A stretch of 11,495 bases of DNA from Thermoplasmata archaeon (GTDB lineage Archaea; Thermoplasmatota; Thermoplasmata; Thermoplasmatales; Thermoplasmataceae). The DNA lies in contig JAKBGP010000047.1 in NCBI GenBank assembly GCA_021833045.1, positions 1 through 11,495 on the forward strand, given 5' to 3'. Positions 7,540 through 11,495 of the stretch are shown here, one piece after another (the stretch's first letter is position 1; every line of letters begins with the position of its first letter). A program made the translations under genes and the position numbers. The notes beneath the pieces were generated by a model. It did no database searches, was not told the DNA's origin, and saw only the letters and a list, made by a program, of their open reading frames with translations.

Positions 7540-7999
7540 TTACTCCGTTCAAGAAATTAATAAGAAACTTATGATTTGCATAGATATTTTATACAAAAAT
7601 GATCTATTATTGATTGAAAACAATGTTAGTGAAAGGTCAATCAGCCACAAGTTAGCGGAATACCTTCAAGATGAGTTCCCGGACTGGAATGTAGACTGTG
7701 AATACAACAGAATGTATGACCAAATAAAAGTATTAGAAGGAATCCAGGAATGTTCAGAACAGAGAAGCACAGACAGAATTTATCCGGATATAATTGTTCA
7801 CGAAAGAAACACGGACAAAAATCTGGTAGTAATAGAAATTAAAATCAATATCAATGATTGTTGTGACATTAAGAAGTTAGAGAAGCTAACCTTGAGAACA
7901 GGCAAATTCTCTTATAAAGTTGGATATTTTATTAGACTCTCTAAGGAAAAAGAAAGGTGTGTCATTCGGAGGTTCCAAGGTGGAAGAGAAGTTTCCTAA
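7529..7999 (+). CDS. PD-(D/E)XK-like protein inside the hsd operon
   Basis: A 156-residue protein resembling a widespread uncharacterised group of PD-(D/E)XK-like proteins. Seen here: [12 protein letters not shown] (35-46), [11 protein letters not shown] (51-61), then Y-P-D-I-I-V (85-90) and V-I-E-I-K (101-105), which gives D87, E103 and K105 as the likely metal site. Nuclease activity is inferred. It starts with TTG at 7529, overlapping the end of hsdM by 11 bases, and its stop overlaps the GTG start of hsdS, so the three are translationally coupled. ATG 7571 is an alternative start but would cut into the first helix. Its base composition is A+T-rich, unlike hsdM directly upstream. It could be an accessory of the type I system or a separate effector inserted between its genes. 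Confidence 0.75.
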   Translation: MGFNYSVQEINKKLMICIDILYKNDLLLIENNVSERSISHKLAEYLQDEFPDWNVDCEYNRMYDQIKVLEGIQECSEQRSTDRIYPDIIVHERNTDKNLVVIEIKININDCCDIKKLEKLTLRTGKFSYKVGYFIRLSKEKERCVIRRFQGGREVS

Positions 8000-8237
8000 A
8001 AGAATTATAGACGACCTTAATTCGTGCCCTCCTCTTAATTGGGAATCGAAATGTTTGAACGAACTTTGCAAAATAAAAATTGGTGGAACCCCAATGACTA
8101 ACATAAAGTCCTTTTGGAACGGGTCGATAAAATGGGCAACAGCAAAAGATATTTCAAATACATCAGGCAGGTTTGTTCAAAATACTGAAAAAACTATACA
8201 AAAGGTTCGTAAGTATCGAAGAAATTCCGAAAGTTGA
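7980..8237 (+). pseudogene. hsdS: Type I specificity subunit HsdS, N-terminal fragment
   Basis: Starting at GTG 7980, the product is 85 residues long where HsdS normally has about 400. Residues up to about 74 are clear HsdS: W-E, then L-C-K-I-K-I-G-G-T-P, S-F-W-N-G-S-I-K-W-A-T-A-K-D-I and N-T-S-G-R-F-V-Q-N-T-E-K-T-I, the start of the first target-recognition domain. From about 8199 on, the frame turns into a basic tail with no resemblance to HsdS, then stops. The second recognition domain and both conserved helical spacers are missing, so it cannot make a working DNA-recognition subunit. The abrupt change points to a deletion or recombination joint near 8199-8205. No hsdR is present either, so the type I system is dead. 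Confidence 0.85.
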
Positions 8238-8433
8238 GATTATTAGGAAATTTGAATTCTTGGAGCTCCATAACCGTAACAATAAGTCTTTTCACGATAT
8301 ATTTAGGATTGGAATAGATCGTTCTCCTTCACAAATAGCTAAAAACAAGCAATCTCAGAAATTATTAAAAAATATTGACAATATAAAAGCGTTGTTGCGC
8401 TCGTATGACGATTTGAAAATAGATCAGAGGTGA
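8173..8433 (+). pseudogene. Unrecognised ORF after the hsdS joint, probable 3' gene remnant
   Basis: I do not recognise this ORF. It is open from about 8131, with TTG 8173 as the only convenient start, but everything before about 8200 is hsdS DNA read in another frame. The genuine part is therefore about 75 residues. That part is charged and helical, including N-R-N-N-K-S-F-H-D-I-F and L-L-K-N-I-D-N-I-K-A-L-L-R-S-Y-D-D-L-K, with no membrane segment. Its stop overlaps the GTG at 8430 (GTGA), the classic geometry for translational coupling. It was therefore probably the end of a real gene whose 5' part was lost when hsdS was truncated. A newly formed short gene is possible but less likely. Confidence 0.45.
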
Positions 8434-8659
8434 AAGAATATACCGTCCTTTCAAAAAAAAAGAATATTTGTTATCAAAACTAGAAAGTAGATCATTAAAA
8501 CAAAACGAAGCAGTTGAACTTAGAACAATTTTGGAAAAGGAGAGAAAGAAAGCTGCTACCTTTGGCGATATTGTGGCAGTCATAATAATTGGAATACTCA
8601 TTGCTGCGGTCATTTCTCTCTTGACGGATTTGGTATCTGAAAATGACGATCTAGATTAG
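8430..8659 (+). CDS. Small single-span membrane protein requiring a -1 frameshift
   Basis: Starting at GTG 8430, frame zero reads 11 codons to three lysines, then hits TAG at 8481. The coding sense continues in the -1 frame from 8462 to the stop at 8657. The switch falls on A AAA AAG (8456-8462) in the exact codon phase of a -1 slippery heptamer, within a run of nine A residues. The joined product is about 76 residues: a basic N-terminus, a helical part (L-S-K-L-E, S-L-K-Q-N-E-A-V-E-L, I-L-E-K-E), one transmembrane segment (V-A-V-I-I-I-G-I-L-I-A-A-V-I-S-L-L) and an acidic tail. Small archaeal proteins of this layout exist, but their function is unknown to me. Without the frameshift only TTG 8468 could start it. 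The stop touches a GTG that could start the ATPase gene (TAGTG). A plain indel in the A-run is the alternative. Confidence 0.55.
8456..8462 (+). promoter_or_regulatory. Candidate -1 ribosomal slippery heptamer A AAA AAG
   Basis: In the frame set by GTG 8430 the codons TCA AAA AAA AAG hold the heptamer A AAA AAG, the X XXY YYZ type used for programmed -1 frameshifting in bacteria (dnaX and many insertion sequences). The -1 frame is open for 65 codons after it. I did not identify a clear stimulating hairpin downstream. Confidence 0.4.
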
Positions 8660-8712
8660 TGAGAATTTTTGGACAACTTAATATGATAAATAAATATCCA
8701 CAACACGAACAA

Positions 8713-9993
8713 ATGAAAATCGATGAAGTATTCATTGAAAATTTCAAGGGAATAGATTCTTTGAGATTTGAACCAAAGCTTCTAAATGTTATCGTGGGTA
8801 GAAATAATACAGGTAAAACTTCAATCTTGGAAGCACTTGCAATTGCCATTGATCCGAATTTTATAAGGAGAAATTATTCTGAATTTCCATCTTCCATAAT
8901 TAACTACTTGGCTAACTCTAGCAGAATTACGGTTTCATTCTCCAACAAAAGAAGGAGTACTAATGATGTATTAATCGAGAAGGCAGATGCCCAAGTTATA
9001 GTTGATAAAATGGCAAATTTAGTTTTGGAAAACATTAAGGGTTTTCAAGCAGAATTAGGAAAACCATCGATTTCCTCCAGATACCTGTTGAAGAGATTCA
9101 GATTATTATCGGACTTCGCAAGAGATGATATTGCAAAATTTCAAGAATCTATTCAAACAGTTCTTGCTGATCAGTTAACCCCTGAGATCATTAAGAGACT
9201 AAGCCAAGAAAGTGTCGCAATAAATGTAGGTAATGATGAAAATGTCTTCGTTGGAGAAGAATTTAGGTCTTATCAGGAACGCTTGACTTTGGCAGTTTTA
9301 GGAAACCTATATAAGTCAATATCCTCGGCGGATAAGGACTTATTACGACGTATAGTTTTAAGTTCACGATATAGAAATACCACAATCTTACCGGCAGATA
9401 AAAATAATAAACAAAAGCGTGGCCCAGAAATAGTGTATGTTAAGGAGCCAATGAAGTATCTCGAAAGGACTCTAGACAAGGAACAAGGGACACAAGAACT
9501 AGCTCTAAAGATAGAAGAGATACTTAAAAGGGATAAAATAGTTCCTAACCTAATAAGATTCGATTTTACTGAGGTTGTGTTTGAAACAGTTCAAGGTAGA
9601 AAGTCCGTTGAATTTCATAGGATGGGCGAAGGCTTTCAAACCCTTGTAGCCGTTTTATCAATTTTAAGATCCATCGAGAATCCCCAGACAATTTTTCTCA
9701 TAGAGGAGCCAGAAGTCCATATGCATCCGGGATATGTAAATGAGTTAGTCAAATATTTAGTACAATTATCAGCTTCACTTAACGTTCAACTTTTCATAAC
9801 AACTCATAGTTATGATCTAATACAATCTTTGACAGAGGGAGATTATAACAGCGATATGAAGGAATATCTCCAAGATAATCTCTTATTGTTAAGATTAACA
9901 AGGGTTGATGATTCGGTAATAGGGGAGAGTATATTTTATAAAGAAGCCCTGAGTAATATTTCCAAGTTGCAGTTGGACTTGAGAGGAATATGA
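8713..9993 (+). CDS. OLD-type AAA (ABC-like) ATPase, PARIS AriA-like candidate
   Basis: An ATPase of about 426 residues with the order M-K-I-D-E-V-F-I-E-N-F-K-G-I, Walker A G-R-N-N-T-G-K-T (29-36), ABC-like signature R-M-G-E-G-F-Q (303-309), Walker B T-I-F-L-I-E-E-P (326-333) and H-loop T-T-H-S (363-366). Unlike the protein at 4171 it has no TOPRIM domain of its own; that is supplied by the next gene, which begins right after its stop. Such split ATPase/TOPRIM pairs include PARIS (AriA/AriB), in which the ATPase senses a phage anti-restriction protein and releases the TOPRIM effector. Assignment to PARIS is tentative. I chose ATG 8713 because the family normally starts at this strand. GTG 8659, touching the previous stop, or ATG 8683 are alternatives; no Shine-Dalgarno sequence decides. 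Confidence 0.82.
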   Translation: MKIDEVFIENFKGIDSLRFEPKLLNVIVGRNNTGKTSILEALAIAIDPNFIRRNYSEFPSSIINYLANSSRITVSFSNKRRSTNDVLIEKADAQVIVDKMANLVLENIKGFQAELGKPSISSRYLLKRFRLLSDFARDDIAKFQESIQTVLADQLTPEIIKRLSQESVAINVGNDENVFVGEEFRSYQERLTLAVLGNLYKSISSADKDLLRRIVLSSRYRNTTILPADKNNKQKRGPEIVYVKEPMKYLERTLDKEQGTQELALKIEEILKRDKIVPNLIRFDFTEVVFETVQGRKSVEFHRMGEGFQTLVAVLSILRSIENPQTIFLIEEPEVHMHPGYVNELVKYLVQLSASLNVQLFITTHSYDLIQSLTEGDYNSDMKEYLQDNLLLLRLTRVDDSVIGESIFYKEALSNISKLQLDLRGI

Positions 9994-10620
9994 TTGAAAT
10001 TCATTATATTAGTTGAGGGTTCAAATGATAGAGTTTTTTTAAGTGAAATCTTAAAAAGAACCGCCGCTCCTAACATTTTCCCTTTATTCTACCCTAACAA
10101 GGGAACAAAATCCGTAAAGAAGGATAAAGAAACTGTTCTACTGAGAAGTTTCTGCGGAAATGCTAAATCGCACAACTTAATTGTAAAAGAAGAGGGGGGA
10201 CATGATTTTGTAATAGATTTATTTGTTAATTTGGTAGTTAATTTTTTAATGAATCATGACGATATTTATTTAACTGTATTGTTCGATCATGATGGGAGAA
10301 CTCCGGAAGCTGAAATAGATAAGATTAATAATGACCTTAAAGCGAAAACCTCTAAAAAAATTGAATTTAAACTCATTTCTCCTAAGAGTCGCATCATCGA
10401 AGGGCTCTACAGGAGGGACTTCTCCTTGTGTCAGCATAATGGCGACAATATTCGAGAAGTTACTAAGTTTTCCTTTGTCAGTTTTGATATGTCGTTAGAA
10501 TATGCGGTCTCAAAATTTTGCAAAAAGTCTAAGAAAGGAATAAATCAAAATGACGTCATAGCCTTTGCTTCGAGTATTAAGTTTAACGATTTGATAAGTA
10601 ATCCCACTCCTTTTCCGTAG
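9994..10620 (+). CDS. TOPRIM-domain effector partner, AriB/DUF4435-like candidate
   Basis: A 208-residue protein with TOPRIM marks: strand F-I-I-L-V-E-G-S-N-D at residues 3-12 (E8 the metal ligand) and V-L-F-D-H-D-G at 95-101 (D98 and D100 the Asp pair). It starts with TTG directly after the stop of the ATPase gene, with GAGAGG 7 bases before it as a Shine-Dalgarno sequence, so the two are made together. In split OLD and PARIS systems the TOPRIM partner is the nuclease or toxin; PARIS AriB carries DUF4435 and cleaves tRNA. At 208 residues this one is shorter than the usual AriB (about 300), so it may be a different branch. No truncation is apparent: it ends at a normal stop, followed by a short T-run at 10636-10640. 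Confidence 0.72.
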   Translation: MKFIILVEGSNDRVFLSEILKRTAAPNIFPLFYPNKGTKSVKKDKETVLLRSFCGNAKSHNLIVKEEGGHDFVIDLFVNLVVNFLMNHDDIYLTVLFDHDGRTPEAEIDKINNDLKAKTSKKIEFKLISPKSRIIEGLYRRDFSLCQHNGDNIREVTKFSFVSFDMSLEYAVSKFCKKSKKGINQNDVIAFASSIKFNDLISNPTPFP

Positions 10621-10635
10621 CAGGCAAAACCACCA

Positions 10636-10640
10636 TTTTT
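10636..10640 (+). terminator. Short oligo-T run after the TOPRIM gene
   Basis: Five T residues 16 bases after the last stop of the plus-strand gene string, with another T-rich patch at 10647-10651. This is a plausible but weak archaeal terminator. Confidence 0.3.
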
Positions 10641-10754
10641 AACTATATTTTAGAAATCTATTGTTTAACTCATGCGAAAGACTTAGTGCTGGATCTGAAA
10701 ATTTATCTTGACATCTTACGTAAAAGAGCTTGAGTTAAGACTGAGATGAGATAA

Positions 10755-10850
10755 ATGACAAATATAGCAATAGATGTGGGAAAGAAGAAGAGCTATTTCG
10801 TTGTTGAACTCACAAGGATAACTGAATTGTGGTTATTTAGAAATAAATAG
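10755..10850 (+). pseudogene. IS110-family transposase, N-terminal scrap
   Basis: A 31-residue reading frame starts M-T-N-I-A-I-D-V-G-K-K-K-S-Y-F-V-V-E, the typical beginning of IS110-type DEDD transposases, with the first catalytic Asp at residue 7. After about residue 20 the likeness ends and a stop follows. The remaining 300 or more residues of the transposase are absent. It lies just inside the right-hand repeat at 10885, in the otherwise gene-free stretch 10621-10964. It shows that an IS110 element was once here and was largely lost, possibly in the event that formed the island boundary. Confidence 0.55.
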
Positions 10851-10884
10851 ATTTATAGTATTAGATTAAAACATTAAGCACATA

Positions 10885-10901
10885 CCTCCGGGCCCGCTCT
10901 A
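10885..10901 (+). repeat. Putative attR: duplicated tRNA 3' end
   Basis: CCTCCGGGCCCGCTCTA matches the window start at 16 of 17 positions (G for A at the eighth). The bases before it (CATA and an A+T-rich stretch) do not form the rest of a tRNA, so only the 3' end is duplicated, as expected for the far attachment site of an element integrated in a tRNA gene. The mismatch is tolerable in an acceptor stem through G-U pairing. Confidence 0.55.
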
Positions 10902-10964
10902 AACTTTTAAGCAAATATGCCCCTTTTTATACACGTCGACACACTTCTAATAATTTGAAAATGC

Positions 10965-11495
10965 TCAGCTTTCAGCATAAATGTAAACATAATCGAAAGG
11001 CCTTGAATAATCGTCTCGTTCCACGCTCACTTCCAACACCTTAAAACCTGCAGAGATTAGGAGCTCATTGAGTTTTTCGGGTGAGTAATAATGTACAGTC
11101 ATAATGCCACCTTCCATAGCCTCTTCTTCCGAAGTGCCGCTAACTTCATTAGTCCTGGTGGCAATGTATAAACACCCATCTTTTTTTAAAACTCTCTTTG
11201 ATTCCTGGAACGTTTTTAAAACCTCAAACTCATTTAAATGAAGAATTGTTGCAACATTCCATATGCCGTCAAACGAGTGATCCGGAAAATCCAGATTACA
11301 CATATCCATTACTCTGAATAATCCTTCCGGATTGGTTTGTGTTGCTATTTCTATCATTGAAATAGAGAGATCTATTCCGGTTACTTTAAAACCGTCTTTT
11401 ATGAAATATTTTATGAATCTTCCGGTGCCACAGCCCGCGTCCAAAATACGTGCTCCATGTCTCAATTCGGAAATAAATTTTCTATATCTTTCAGA
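10965..11495 (-). CDS. Class I SAM-dependent methyltransferase, 5' end beyond the window
   Basis: The frame is open to the right edge. TTG 11465 could be read as a start, but ten further codons upstream (S-E-R-Y-R-K-F-I-S-E) fit the lead-in usual for this family, so the gene probably begins outside. The visible part of 176 residues has motif I I-L-D-A-G-C-G-T-G-R, the G-I-D-L-S strand end, M-D-M-C-N-L-D-F-P-D-H-S-F-D-G-I-W (motifs II and III), R-V-L-K-K-D-G-C-L-Y-I-A and a C-terminal strand pair: a methyltransferase of the Methyltransf_11/25 kind. The substrate cannot be told. It lies outside the tRNA-derived repeat and so probably belongs to the host chromosome. No neighbour suggests a pathway. 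Confidence 0.82.
   Translation of the reverse strand, partial: SERYRKFISELRHGARILDAGCGTGRFIKYFIKDGFKVTGIDLSISMIEIATQTNPEGLFRVMDMCNLDFPDHSFDGIWNVATILHLNEFEVLKTFQESKRVLKKDGCLYIATRTNEVSGTSEEEAMEGGIMTVHYYSPEKLNELLISAGFKVLEVSVERDDYSRPFDYVYIYAES

Larger units (their letters stand above)
1..10901. mobile_element. Putative tRNA-integrated genomic (defence) island
   Basis: The stretch is bounded by a near-identical 17-base direct repeat (1-17 and 10885-10901, 16 of 17 identical) that reads like the 3' end of a tRNA gene. Integrative elements commonly insert there and leave such a duplication. Between the repeats lie mostly defence-type genes: nucleases, OLD-type ATPases, a TOPRIM protein, type I restriction-modification remnants and TcmP/DUF5131. 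An ordinary methyltransferase gene lies beyond the right repeat. No integrase or replication gene is visible, so the element is either defective, mobilised in trans, or has lost its integrase. The tRNA body would lie left of base 1 and cannot be seen, so the left boundary is inferred. Confidence 0.55.

Noticed and set aside
8659..8712. N-terminal extension of the ATPase from GTG 8659
   Set aside because: The overlap with the preceding stop (TAGTG) is suggestive, but these 18 residues lie outside the conserved ATPase start; kept only as an alternative start.
1..11495. CRISPR array
   Set aside because: No regularly spaced direct repeats of 24-40 bases were seen; the only notable direct repeats are the border 17-mer and the AbrB leaders.

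Overview
The window looks like an archaeal accessory island, most likely from the Thermoplasmatales or a relative (inference). The genes are A+T-rich, use AGG/AGA for Arg and ATA for Ile, and often start with GTG or TTG. Most have no Shine-Dalgarno sequence, and several have TATA-like boxes about 25 bases before the start codon, as expected for leaderless archaeal transcripts. A 17-base sequence that reads like the 3' end of a tRNA (end of the T-stem, acceptor strand, discriminator G, then CTCTA) occurs at 1-17 and again at 10885-10901 with one mismatch. I read these as attL and attR of an integrated element of about 10.9 kb; no integrase is visible.   Left half (640-5805), mostly minus strand: a PD-(D/E)XK nuclease-like protein, a 53-residue AbrB-type regulator, the three-Cys-motif partner protein TcmP, its expected partner the Gp37/Gp68 (DUF5131) three-Cys protein on the plus strand, a second AbrB paralogue, and a single-gene OLD-type ATPase-TOPRIM nuclease. 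The two AbrB genes are about 64% identical and share the same upstream DNA; the second copy carries a 9-bp tandem duplication there.   Right half (6010-10620), plus strand: a tightly packed string of genes. It begins with a type I methyltransferase (hsdM) broken by two in-frame TGA codons, both in the hexamer TGATCA. Next come a small PD-(D/E)XK-like gene overlapping it, then the first 70-75 residues of hsdS, cut off by an abrupt junction. No hsdR is present. After the junction lie an unrecognised ORF, a small membrane protein that needs a -1 frameshift at a canonical A AAA AAG slippery heptamer, and an OLD-type ATPase followed without a gap by a separate TOPRIM protein. The last two resemble a PARIS-like or split-OLD anti-phage pair. 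An N-terminal scrap of an IS110-type transposase precedes attR. Outside the island, a SAM-dependent methyltransferase runs off the right edge.   Overall this is a defence island: a decaying type I restriction-modification locus sits between two OLD-type ATPase systems and a TcmP/three-Cys module. The parts most worth testing are the frameshifted membrane gene in front of the ATPase/TOPRIM pair and the AbrB-TcmP-DUF5131-nuclease cluster.
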